This document shows positions 10,188 to 21,051 of a stretch of 64,000 nucleotides of DNA, one piece after another (the first letter of the stretch is position 1; the number at the start of each line of letters is the position of its first letter). The translations under genes were made by a program, and so were the position numbers. The stretch lies in the NCBI RefSeq assembly GCF_000464535.1, contig NW_006916077.1, forward strand, positions 53,609 through 117,608. Direction: 5' to 3'. The notes beneath the pieces were generated by a model, which was not told the origin of the DNA, searched no databases, and worked only from the letters and a program-made list of their open reading frames with translations. Source of the stretch: Endocarpon pusillum Z07020 (Eukaryota > Ascomycota > Eurotiomycetes > Verrucariales > Verrucariaceae).

Positions 10188-11151
10188 ATGGATTCTAAAC
10201 AGGGAAATAGACGCCGCGTCTGCCGAAAGTCAAATTCGATAGATCCTCCTTCTCCTGCGGCCTCACGAACGTCAAAAACGATGCTCGATACGCCGCGCCG
10301 TGCGCGCCTTCTTGCTGACGCACGCCACACAGCTGGCAAATTGCCTCGTACACAGCTATTTAAGATACATAATGTATCTAGAACAACTGGCTATCGAATC
10401 ATTCAAGAAGGAACTGCGCGCCGCAGCGAAAAGATCCATAATCGAGGTCGTAAAAAGATACTTACTCCATATGAGTGCGAAGCAATTGAAGCTGTTGAAG
10501 ACGCAAATTTTGGCTTTGCTTCGTCAAGTCACTTTAAGGTGGCAAAGACAATTGGTATAGAAAATGGCTCTGAACGTGTAATTCAACGAAATATGAAGGA
10601 TTTTGGCGTAGGGACCTATATGGCNNNNNNNNNNNNNNNNNNNNNNNNNNNNNNNNNNNNNNNNNNNNNNNNNNNNNNNNNNNNNNNNNNNNNNNNNNNN
10701 NNNNNNNNNNNNNNNNNNNNNNNNNNNNNNNNNNNNNNNNNNNNNNNNNNNNNNNNNNNNNNNNNNNNNNNNNNNNNNNNNNNNNNNNNNNNNNNNNNNN
10801 NNNNNNNNNNNNNNNNNNNNNNNNNNNNNNNNNNNNGAAGATAATGATGGGCCTCATGGAACCAAAGGCAAGCGATTTAATAAGGTCAAAGCTCTCAAAG
10901 CCCGTCTTGGTATCCAATGGGATATGAGTCCTCCGAATTCGCCAGATCTCAATCCCATTGAGAGTATCTGGAGGATAATAAAGCAGCGTTTGAAGTCCAG
11001 GGGGGTCATCTTCGAAGAAGCCATTCTGCGCAGGGTTATTGAGGAGGAGTGGGATAAAATCACTCTGGATGAGATTAATAGGGCTATCTCAACAATGCCA
11101 GATAGAGTAGCTGCCCTAAACGAGCGGAATGGGCGCCCTATCCCCTATTAA
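10188..11151 (+). CDS. Tc1/mariner (DDE) transposase, interrupted by assembly gap
   Basis: The frame starts MDSKQGNRRRVCRKS. A helix-turn-helix region follows with RRARLLADARHTAGKLPRT and TGYRIIQEGTARRSEK, then GRKKILTPYECEAIEAVED. The gap removes the first catalytic Asp. After it come EDNDGPHGTKG (second Asp) and NSPDLNPIESIWRIIKQRL (third acidic residue, Glu). The end is DRVAALNERNGRPIPY with a stop at 11151. Between the Asp of EDN and the Glu of NPIE there are 39 residues, more than the 34 of classical Tc1. The coding span is not a multiple of three across the N run, as expected if the gap size is only nominal. It is about 80 to 90 percent identical by eye to copy 2 in shared parts. Confidence 0.85.
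10625..10836. other. Assembly gap (212 N)
   Basis: A run of N lies inside the transposase gene. Repeat collapse between element copies is the likely cause. Confidence 0.99.
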
Positions 11152-11173
11152 ATAGCCGTGTAGCATAGCAGGA

Positions 11174-11209
11174 ATCTGAGAAGTCCCGTAAATTTCTGCG
11201 CCAAGCTTC
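11174..11209 (-). repeat. Right terminal inverted repeat of copy 1
   Basis: Perfect reverse complement of the left end; followed directly by GGCCC. Confidence 0.95.
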
Positions 11210-11511
11210 GGCCCGCGGCCCGTGGACACGGAAGACGAGACAGCTTTTCGTAGTAATATGAGTGCAAAACTGTGTCATTCTTATTGTTCTGCGACGCCAC
11301 ACCGGGTGGCTTCCATCTAATTCTGATTCTGCGGTTGGGACAGCGTGCATTGGCTTTATCCTATGCCTTCGGGCCGAGGATAACCCCGGATGGGGTGAGG
11401 CTTTATGGAATATGCATAACATCAATTTCACCGGCTTCAATTTTCTTCTCTCTTTTGTCTATCTAAAAGTAGACGCCTTCGTCCTCCAAGTTCCAGTGCT
11501 ATTTCCTACGA

Positions 11512-13472
11512 TCAGACATTCAGGACAGGGATATTCCTCTCCAGATATCCATGCCAACGAGGTAACATTCTTCTGATCGTGTTACCTGAAGTCAGTTGCA
11601 AATCTTCTATCGCACTAGCCCATTTCACCAGTTCAGCCTCGCCGAATGCTGTTTGCATAATTGCCAGACCGAATGGCATCCCCGTGTTCGAATGAACGCC
11701 CGCTGGAAGCGTGACCATTGGGTATCCTGCCGGTGCCGCGGTTTGGTAGGTTTGTCCGATATCTGGTGGAACCAGCAGCCCGGATAAGCGCTGCCCCTTG
11801 TAATTCAGGGCAGAGTCAATGCCTTCTCGAGTACTTCGTTGCGTAAATTCGAGGGCCTGGACGTAGGTCTCGTTCTTCACGCCCTTGGTTTCTAGAGAAG
11901 CCAAAAATCCATCTTGGCCGGAGTAGAATGCTGAGATGCCAAGGGGCCACGGATTACCGCCTTCACTGCCATCATTGTCGTAATTGTACTGCACGATGTC
12001 CTCGAGAGAGCGGACATTGGTGTTCTCCAACTCTGATAGATAAGTCTTAATGTTGTTGTAGAAGTCAACTTTGACTACCGTATATTCCGACTCGTTCGGG
12101 TAGCCACGGGTTGTGCCGTAATCCCAATTCCAGACAGTAGGGCTAACAATTTTTTCGTAGTTCGTAATCTCGGTCTCGTTGATGATGGTTGCTCCAGCCG
12201 ACTCGATTAAAGCGAGAAGATCCAGGAGAATTGTCTTCTGCTCGTCGTCCACAAAGGTCCAGAAGCTGTTCCAGGGCAACCCGAACGTGGCATCCTTCAG
12301 ATCGTCCTTCCCGGTCATATACTGCATGTAGCCACCGTTTGGCGTCTTGGAATCCTGGGCCAAGGTGTAGTTATCACGAGGATCGATACCATAGATGGCA
12401 TCAAGAGCGTACACTGCATCTCGAACCGTCCGGCCAAACGTTCCGACAGAGTCTTGATGTTCGCTCTCGGGGATAACACTACCAAAACCCGTCAGCATTT
12501 TGGACACCGACTTGAATTTTTACGATGCAGTTACCCTGCTCGCGATGTCAGTCCTACAGTGGGCTTGAAACCGACGACTGCGTTCCGCTCGGCGGGATTA
12601 ATGACTGTCGAGTGTTAATCGGTAGGTCTTGTTTCCTGCATAACGCATCCAGCCACAAGTGAGTTCACTTACCACTACCATCAGTTTCGGTACCAAGCGA
12701 AAATGCAATAGCATTGGCTCCGACAGCGGCCGCACTACCCGAACTACTACCGCCAGGGTTGACAGTCAAGTTGTAAGGGCTTCTAGCTTGGCCTCCTCTT
12801 GGAGAATAGCCTTCTGAGTAATTGCTGCTGCGCATATCGGCCCATTCACTAAGCGAAGCCTTGCCAAAGAGGACTGCTCCCGCTTCTCGAAGACGAGCGA
12901 CAACATGGGCATCTCGTGGTACGATGCTGCCAATGAGAACCCAACTGCCGGCCGTAGTCTCCATGTTGTCCTTGGTCGCTATGTTTTCCTTGACTGTGAA
13001 AGGGATGCCATGCAGTGGCCCGCGAAATATACTCGACTTGCGTTCAGCATCCATGTTTGCAGCGATGGACAGCACATCTGGATTGAGTTGCAAGAGTGAG
13101 CTATGGCAGAAACGTGAGCTACAGTACGTATTGGGTCGAACATACAAGCCGGGGATACACGAAGAAACATGGACGGACTAAGAAAAAAGTTGGCCGAGTC
13201 TACCTGATATACTCTTGTGTCTGGTATGTTCTCTGCATATAGCACAGAACCAGCTGCTGAGAGGTCAGTGTGCCATTGCTCATGGCCTGCTGCATTTGGT
13301 CGATGGTGGCTTCTTCCAAGTTGAATTGACCACATGGTGGCATTGGAAAGAGTGCTGGCGTGTTGGCATTTTCCTGTGATGGGAACAGCGACGTCGTCGT
13401 CCCTATGCTCTGGGCCCATGTCTCCCATACACTGCCCAGAGCAAGGGCTAGCAGAAGACGCATTGGACGCAT
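11512..13472 (-). CDS. Secreted amidase (amidase signature family)
   Basis: Four exons (13472-13204, 13100-12673, 12604-12535, 12478-11512) sum to 1734 bases, encoding 577 residues. The start MRPMRLLLALALGSVWETWA is a signal peptide, so the enzyme is probably secreted. FNLEEATIDQMQQAMSNGTL and TSQQLVLCYMQRT form the usual amidase N-terminal helices. The catalytic triad is visible: Lys in HGIPFTVKEN, cis-Ser in NPGGSSSGSAAAV and nucleophile Ser in GTETDGS, the last at an exon junction. VINPAERNAVVGFKPTVGL follows after splicing, and the domain closes with AGYPMVTLPAGVHSNTGMPFG. The enzyme hydrolyses an amide to acid and ammonia; the substrate cannot be told. Several N-glycosylation sequons (NLT, NET, NYT) agree with secretion. 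The length is normal for fungal secreted amidases. Confidence 0.9.
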
Positions 13473-14348
13473 TTGGCTGTAAAAGACAACGCTTTACGCT
13501 GCTGCTGACATCAACTTGCGCTTGGCTTTGTTCCTCACAGCCAGTCACGGGAAAAGAGCTGCGGAGACGCGAAAGCAAAGATGTAGCTGCCTGATATGAG
13601 ATGTGTACCGTCAGTCTCTAATCCATAGGACACACTAGATGCAGTCAAATGTAGTAAGTAGTGTCTCCCAGCCGTGCCTTTAGCGCCAGTATAGTACTAG
13701 TACCTGATATCCAGTACATTGTTAGTTGAAAGGTGCTATCTTTCCACTTGAGACGGGGACACATTCCGGAAGCGAGAGTGACAAGTTACGTTGGTTTTTT
13801 ACTACTATGCAAAGGCGGCGGCACGAGATATGCTTTGAAGCGCAAGCAAGCATGAGCGAGAAAAGAATCTGTGCGATCACTTGAAGTTTAGCAGCTCAAT
13901 TCTTGACTGTTTAGCCCGAATGCTCATCCAGAAATTTTTGAGTCTCCGCCAAGAAGAAGCGTAAATTGTCACTCGAGCCTGGAAACGCGAGTCCGGGCTC
14001 TTATAGTACTACTAGTAGTAGACTGTGGTGGCACAATGGGATTTTGTTCGCTTGGCGGACTTCTCCTAACCGGAGCAATCATGTAGCCTACCTGGCATGT
14101 TAGGGCAGTGATGGGAGTTATTGGACAGCACCCTTTGGATTGATTCGAATGAGGCTTCGGCAACAGTCCCGCTACCCTCCCGTCCGTTTACTTGAGGACA
14201 AGTTGCCTACCCAGCCTACAGACTGTCTTCGGTGAAGTCGCAAAGCACTACTAGTTAGTAGGCATAGTTGTTTCAAGTGCGGTACTGATGCTCAATCAAC
14301 CTCCATGACCGAACCAATGCTGATGCGACGAACTTTAACTCCGTCGCC
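13473..14348. other. Divergent intergenic region between amidase and bos1
   Basis: Both flanking genes read outward from here, so it holds two promoters. It contains several runs of TAGTACTAGTAGTA-like sequence (about 13690, 14005-14020, 14248-14262) typical of this genome's spacers. No gene is seen. Confidence 0.6.
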
Positions 14349-15259
14349 ATGGTACGGCCCAGTCCACACTCTGTGTACTATCTATTCTTCTTGCTGACAG
14401 ACAGAGCAGAACTCCCTTTTCAATTCCGCCCTCAAACAATCATCCGCTCTACGAAAGGATCTAGACGCCTTTGCCGAATCACCTGCTACAGCATCACCCG
14501 CCCTACAAGGTGCGATTGCATGGCTCCATCCCAGCCACCCCCATCCATCTCACCAATTTCTAACCCAAACCCGCAGGCCAAATCTCCACAACCCTCACCT
14601 CCTTCCATCGAACTCTAGACTCCTATTCCGCTCTCTCCCGTCAAGAACCTAATCCTGAAAAGGCCGCCAAAGCCACCGAACGGCTCAAAAACTTCCGCGC
14701 AGACCTCATATCTTACCGCGCGCAGTTCGACGCACTGAAGCGAGATCGCGAAGATGCTGTCACGGTGAACAACCGGAATGAGCTGTTAGGCCGGAGACCC
14801 CATCACGGCGGGTCCATGACGCCGGAGAACCCTTATGCGCAGCCTTCTTCGTCGCGCTCTGCTTCGGGACTTCAGCGTGGTGGTGGTGGTGGTGGTGGTC
14901 AGAATCCACTGTTTGTGGGGAAGCAGCAAGACGATAGAGGAGGAGGGCTGTCTTTTGGTAGTAATGACCAAAGCCGCGAGTCTCACGCTCTACGTGAACG
15001 GTCATTTTTTACACAAACAAACTCGCAACTAGATGAGTTTCTGGATCGAGGGCGCGCGGTGTTGGGGGATCTGGGTCAGCAGCGCGAGATGTTGAAGGGG
15101 ACGCAGAGGAGACTGTATAGTGTGGCCAATACGCTCGGGGTCAGTGGAGACACAATCCGAATGGTTGAGAGGAGGGCAAAGCAGGATAAATGGATCTTTT
15201 GGGGTGGGGTGGTGGTTTTCGTTGGGTTCTGTTGGCTGGCCATCCATTTCCTCAGATAA
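14349..15259 (+). CDS. bos1: ER-Golgi SNARE Bos1 (membrin-like)
   Basis: The first exon is only the ATG (14349-14351). After an intron, exon 2 begins at 14410 with NSLFNSALKQSSALRKDLDA and a second intron follows PALQG. QISTTLTSFHRTLDSYSAL, ATERLKNFRADLISYRAQF and NRNELLGRRPHH then continue the family's N-terminal helical region. The SNARE motif is LDEFLDRGRAVLGDLGQQRE to GTQRRLYSVANTLGVSGDT, followed by RRAKQDKWIFWGG and a C-terminal membrane helix ending HFLR. This tail-anchored Qb-SNARE acts in transport between ER and Golgi. A poly-Gly run (GGGGGGG) near the middle is an insertion in the linker. The one-codon exon is the interesting point; both splice phases fit perfectly. Confidence 0.9.
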
Positions 15260-18200
15260 TGATGCCTCTGATCGGATGGGTCAGCTCAGTGCACAGGCGA
15301 GTAAGAAGCAGCAGGGTGATTGGCTTGGCGGAAGATTGTGAGATTGAGATATGTATCATTGCGTGGATGTGAAGAACAACACATTGTGTTGGGAGCTCTG
15401 GACTCTATTCCGACAAGTAGTGCGCGTTGTCGATGGCGTTCCATATCCATGTCTACACCCGTCAACCACGAGGTTCTAACACATACGAGGCGATTTGCTT
15501 GCCTTGACGGCTACCACGGGGCGTGACTCTGCTTCTAATCGGCCTCCAGGCAGCGGCGGTGGAGAATCCGCTCGTGGTGATATTTCAAAATCGCCAGTGG
15601 CTCTTACGTGGTAAGTGTCCAGGATACAAAAAGCTATGCCTCCGGCCGGAACAATGTACCGGCCCAAAAGGGTCGATGCCATGTCGACAGGCATGTCTTT
15701 GCAGGCGTCAGGAAGCGGAGCAGAGGGATGAACTCCCATGGGTCACTGCGTAAAGCATTACCTAGTTTGAGCGAGTAAAAAATCAAAGTATGGCTGAGTA
15801 TTTTTTTTCTTCTAAATACGATAAGTGAAGCGTGACTTGCAGTAGCAGAGACGTGGGTTTTTGAACATAGTACCATAGGAAACGAAAGGGTCTGCAAAAA
15901 GACCGGAGAGCCTTTACCAGACGCAACTACTTCGTAGTATATACTCTCTTGCACGACCTACTTCTTAGCATCACCAAATGGTCGTTGCTAAAGAGTCTGA
16001 CTCGAAGAGATGTCTAAGTCCACGCACAGAGAAGACTCAAGGAGTATAGGAAATCTAGCTTACTACTTAGCAGGAAGAGGCCCTCTTAAAATAATGCTAA
16101 GGGAGCCATTAGTATATACGCTTAGACCAAGCCTAACCGTAAGATTGTTTAGAGAGTACAGAGTTATAAGATATACAGCTTAATCATCTGTGACCTAATG
16201 AAATCTTATTATCTACAACGTATTTTACTAAGAATATAGTCACAGTGTGATCAAAATATGCTTCTCTTATCATATTAGTATGGTGACCATTTGACAGAAT
16301 AGCTGTCATTTCCACCAATGGCACTTGGCTCATATCCTTAGCTACCCCTCCTCCTGGTATGAACACCCGTTGTACAGTAGAGCACCGGCTACAAGGTTTC
16401 GATCACTCAGTCCTTGGGCCATGGTATAGATTTGGTGACTTTGATGACTCGCCGCAAGGGCTCCAGATAAAATCACCACATAATAAGTATTCGGGACTCA
16501 CTAGCGCTCTTCTAAGTGTCGCCGTCTATATCGGTGCTGGCTGTGGTAAAACAAGAGGCCAACATACTTATTGGTTGCTTCTCAGCACTTGGATAGTTCA
16601 CGATAAAATCCTGGCTCCTGGAAATGGAACTGCAAGCTGGAAAGGAGAACGGCACACCCTATGAATGACTGAGGCTCTGTACCATCGCAGATCGAACCAT
16701 TTGTCAGAAGGCACATGGCTGACTGTTCCTCAGAAAAAGACAAGAATACTCCAAGCAGGTGATGCAGCAACTAGGGTATGAGATATGGACCCCGCAGCTG
16801 GATTTGTTTCTGGGCCTTAAAACAGGGGCGATATGTGCAGGACAAGGCACCTAGGTGTTGCTGTCAAGACACGTGCCGTTGGTTTGTAAGCACGCAGGAG
16901 ATTCTAAAGACGCGTTCTGGAGGGGTTTCGAGGCACAAGGACCTGCAATTCCTAAACATTGGCCCCGGAAGAGATATCGAAAACACCAATTGTTCTAGAA
17001 ACTCGTGAGTTGGGTTTATCCTGGGCACCTGGGGGCTACGGTCGACGAACTGGGAGATAAGGATTGGGGTGATGCCATTTTTATCGCACTTGTACGAGTA
17101 CCTGCAGCAACACCGGGATCTTTTCTGGATAGTGGACACCTTTTGTGGCGCATTCCGGGGCAGTGATGCCCCGGAAGCTTTCGACGACAAAAAGTGAAGT
17201 TACACAGGATATAATAGTGCATGCATGTCCCGTTGTCAATATTTCGGGGTATGCAAGATGGGTCGATGCTCCTCTTGACCGTGATAGGTTTGTTCCGGGT
17301 CCTCTCATCCTCATCGCTAAGATAACCGGGCCTCTCAACGGGCTTGTCTACCGCGCTAATCTGTTAGTCTGAATTGGTGAGCACTTGGAAGGAAATCTAG
17401 GCCTGATTCGGCTGCTTTGTGGGAGGGAGCCTTACGTAAATCGCAAAGGATGGTCTAAGCAGTGGGAAGAGGCAAGTCATCCATCGTCGGACACTTTGAC
17501 CCTTTTCATCAGCCAAGGAAACCTACTGCAGGCTGTGACAGCTTGCATTATCGTCACTGCCGAGTTCGATAGAAGCAATGGAAGGAAGGATTTCGAAAAT
17601 AGCATGTCGATGGGAGAAGGCTGTTGAAAGGCAGTTGGTCGTGAAAGATAGCCCCATTTGTGGTGCGCAGTGCATGAGTCGCTGGACGGCCTTGCAGCAC
17701 CCAAGATCTCTAACCTGACAGGTCTGCATACACAGCCTACTCGGCTCAGACAATGCTGGAACGGGACGAGTCCCAGTGGGAGCTGCAGCCGGAAGGGTTT
17801 TTCAGGAACAGGCATAGATCTGGCTGTGTACCTGAAAAAGATCTGCTGGAATGTCTCGAGTTCCTTGCAGGAGAGACATGAGGGAAGGTCAGGAACCGTC
17901 GAAAATGCTAATGATTGGTACTATCACGTACCATAGTTGAACATCTTAGCGGCAGGAGTTCTGTGCCGTTCAGGGACAACTCGTTGAAATGGCCGTTGTA
18001 CACGCATTTCAGCAGCAAGGCGCATTTGATGCCTGTCATGGTCACACAGAAGAATAGGCGGGCAGGGAGCATATCTTGATCACTGACCATAGAACAGGGT
18101 CCATGATTCAAGTCAGGGAGAGTGCATTGACGACGAGGTTAAAAGAAAAGGACAGCCCTGATTGCCGTAAGAACATGCTACATGGACTCCAAGCCCACGA

Positions 18201-19029
18201 TTCAAGAACGCGCCTTGACAGGAAGCTGAACATGGCGGTGCCTGTCAAAATCCTCTCTACCAAAGTGGGTTCTGCAGGACAATAGTATTCCCACGGCTTA
18301 CTTTGCAGCAGCGTCATTTAAACATGGGACTGGAATCATAATATGGACCATGGTGCAAGGGCAGGTGGCGGATGTCGACAGGGGCACGACTCAACGTCCT
18401 TACTCGTGTTGTTGCAAGGGATGCAGCAAGACATTGAATCCATGTCACCAGATCCGCCATGCTTCTGAATCCAATTTGCCCAAGGACACCTCTATTTGGT
18501 TGTTCATCGGAGGATGAGGATAGCGGGGACGAAGCGGTGAAGCGGGAGAAAGGGCTGTTAGCGATCCAGCGAATTGTGGTTGTGCAGTGTGGAATAGCGT
18601 GTACGATTTACAGTGCATGCTTTGAAGTTACCATGTTACTATCTTAGACTTTTTTAGTTGCTACAGTGCTTGAGAGCGTTCGAGAGCACGTTCGCTGTGC
18701 TGCTGTTCGCTGGTCGGATTGCCGGAGCGGCGAAAGGGTCATGTGGATGGGTGCGCTGGGTTGATCCCAAGAGCTAGGTAGGAAGAAGCAAGGCTTGATC
18801 GAATAGGGCATCTCTCTAATGTAGTAGTTATAACGTAGTACTGTCGGCAGACAAGGGTTAGGGCACCTGGATGGAGGATGGAGGGGCGAGGATTTTCGAG
18901 GATTTTCCAGGGAAACGAAACATGTCAAATATAGGTCAGACTGCATCACAGGCAAAAGATTTAAACATTCCTCGGGCAAATCATAGCACGACTCGACGTC
19001 ATGCATGGGTCGCTAGTCAGTAGTTGCTG
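15260..19029. other. Long gene-poor region
   Basis: Nearly 3.8 kb without a recognisable gene. 15760-16300 is AT-rich and holds a dispersed-repeat relic at 16062-16160. Overlapping open frames at 16359-18650 show no known domain. Decayed sequence or a noncoding transcript are both possible. The right end is probably part of the promoter of the medA-like gene. Confidence 0.5.
16062..16160 (+). repeat. Dispersed repeat relic, copy A
   Basis: The stretch with TACTACTTAGCAGGAAGAGG, CGCTTAG and AGCCTAACCGT matches, with substitutions and small indels, 63800-63905 at the end of the window in the same orientation. It is probably the remnant of a transposable element. Confidence 0.6.
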
Positions 19030-21047
19030 CTCCTTTCCGACTGACAAACGTCTTTCTCTCCACAAGCTAGTCCCCTTGCGTCCACTCTGCATCATTGTCC
19101 TCTTGACCATCTCATCCACTTCCGGGTTACCTCACTCCTAAACTCTAACACTAATTAAACCGGGTCTTCGTTGCGGCTGTGCAGCCTGCAAAAAATCCCC
19201 ACCATCCCTGCTCTGCCTGGTAGGTCAACACTACTACCCACTAGAACAAATTATTGTTGTCCGTCTAGCATGACATGGCCACCCAAAACACCAGATGGCA
19301 AAAAACTCACTTGTCTCCGGCGACACAATTGCAAATGACAGAAAGAGCGAGAGGGGAGAGAGGCGCAGTCCCCCTCAAAAATAGGCCCCCTCTAGCCCAG
19401 CGTGCCCCAGCTTCATGTTGCCCCCCACCTGTAACTATCACAAGTCTTTTCTAACGCCTTTGGAGCGCTTCTGCGTCTTTCGTTAATCGATACCCTGCAT
19501 CGTTGCACTTCCGCTCGCTAACCTCGATTTGATTCTGCCGCTCGTGTAATCGATTACAAGACCCTTCTCATCCCATCACCCTACCTTTTCACCACCTCCC
19601 CCTCCCTGATCACGATACCATTCCCGCTATTCTCTGGCATCACTCACCCGCCACCATCTCTCTCACACAATCGTTACTATCCACATTCGCTTTGTGTTTG
19701 CTTGTTTTTCAATTCTCATCCCTGGACCTCTTTCGCTTCGGTCCATTGATCATTGATAATTGAACACTCGCTACAACGAAAGAGAAAAAGGACCGACCGC
19801 GAATAGCGACACAGAAAATCTCGGCCTATACCAAGCAAGGACAGAACCCCCCCCCGACAGACGACAGTTCAATTGGGCCAATCCGAAAGCTACTCATCTC
19901 TCGAATACCGTTCCAGCCTCTCCGTGCGACCATTAGCACATTTCGCTAGCGGCGTGATTTTGTGTTGAGGAAAATATATCAAGCGCCTTCCAGGTTGGAC
20001 GCTTTCAAAAAGTTCCTGTAGGGGGTCAAAATAAAATTACCAGGTCAGTGATGCTTCAGTACACCAATACATGATCAATTCTCTTTTGCCGCCATTAGCT
20101 TCGTCGCTCCTTGCATGTCTCATTTTCCATTCTCAGAATGTGCTCCGTCAACCATGTATCCCAAATTTTCCCTGGATTCGGACCTGGTCAGCGCAAAGAG
20201 CCAATTAACGTTGGGAGCACCTGCCTGTTCTAAGACTTCCCCAAGATTAGGTAAAATTGGCTTTATTTTCAGGCGGCATACTTGCAAGTTTAAAAACCTT
20301 CTTGCTCAACTTTCTTTATCACAGTGTGAGACGCTTTAAGTCTTATCGATCTGTCATGTTGGTTCCCGTGCGAAGAGTTTGGCTGATAAATGTGGCAGTT
20401 CGTAGGGCAAGATCCTTCATTGTCCCGGGGTTTTAGGTCGCTTCAGCTACCCGAGACTTGACCCATACCACGGATCTGGGCCCGCCAATTACCAGAGGGA
20501 CGAGCGCTGCTCTGTTACTGTTGCTCTGATTGGAACAGATCTACTTGTTCAACCGGTCTATTGAGGCGCCCTAGTGCTTCAGTAGCTGCAATTGAGCAGG
20601 TTCCATACCACTCACCTTGACCATTCCAGACTCCGAATGTCAATTATAAGACTTTGTGTTCTCTCTACTGCGTCTACGATCGAGCCCTGATAACCAGGCG
20701 CTCGCCGCTCGCTTTTTGAACATAGGAGAATTGTAGTCTCCTACCTCACACTCGCTATTGCAGTCCAGTCACTCGCTTTGTGCTTTTCCCGCTTATTCTA
20801 TACCAACCTTCAAACTGGCTTTCTTCACAGGTCATCGGCATCAGGTAAGCCATTCTCCTATTTGCTTGTCTAACAGGCGATGCGCTCAAGTACTCTGTTG
20901 TCGTGCTGACACACTCGTCAGATTTCTGCGGATTTCCAAACGCCGCTCATTTTTGACGAGACGTTTGGTCTGCCAGATTCTGCAGGGCCGCTTTTTGGTG
21001 AGGAGTGCACAGACGGCCTCTCGGCCAAGTCTGCTTCCTTTTTCTCC
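19030..21047 (+). promoter_or_regulatory. Long leader/promoter region of medA-like gene
   Basis: About 2 kb upstream of the medA-like start is pyrimidine-rich (notably 19560-19740) and contains a C9-type run near 19847. It also holds several upstream ATGs, including open frames 20115-20339 and 20758-21051, and likely untranslated-region introns (for example a GTAAGC donor near 20845). Extent of transcription is not visible from sequence. A long, structured leader with upstream frames would permit translational control. Confidence 0.5.
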
Positions 21048-21051
21048 ATGA
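20758..21051 (+). other. Upstream open frame overlapping the medA start
   Basis: A 97-codon upstream frame (MQSSHSLCAFPAYS...) ends with TGA at 21049-21051. That stop overlaps the ATGATG double start of the main frame by four bases. If transcribed unspliced, termination would place the ribosome at the main start. If the GTAAGC near 20845 is used as a donor, this frame disappears. Confidence 0.35.

Larger units (their letters stand above)
10084..11209 (+). mobile_element. Tc1/mariner-type DNA transposon, copy 1
   Basis: Two perfect 36-bp terminal inverted repeats (10084-10119 and 11174-11209) flank a transposase gene. Immediately outside both ends stands the same direct pentamer GGCCC (10079-10083, 11210-11214). 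No TA is found at either end, although TA is the usual target of this superfamily. 212 N characters (10625-10836) hide the middle. By length comparison with copy 2, the true missing sequence should be about 167 bases longer than the N run. Apart from the gap, the visible coding parts have no stop. Confidence 0.93.

Noticed and set aside
15476..15739. Minus-strand frame with MASTLLGRYIVPAGG and a GTAAGA after DTYH, possibly a tiny mitochondrial protein
   Set aside because: No convincing second exon or family could be found; it may merit an RNA-seq look.
16359..18650. Series of short frames on both strands
   Set aside because: No domain, no consistent splice chain, and overlapping frames on opposite strands of similar length.
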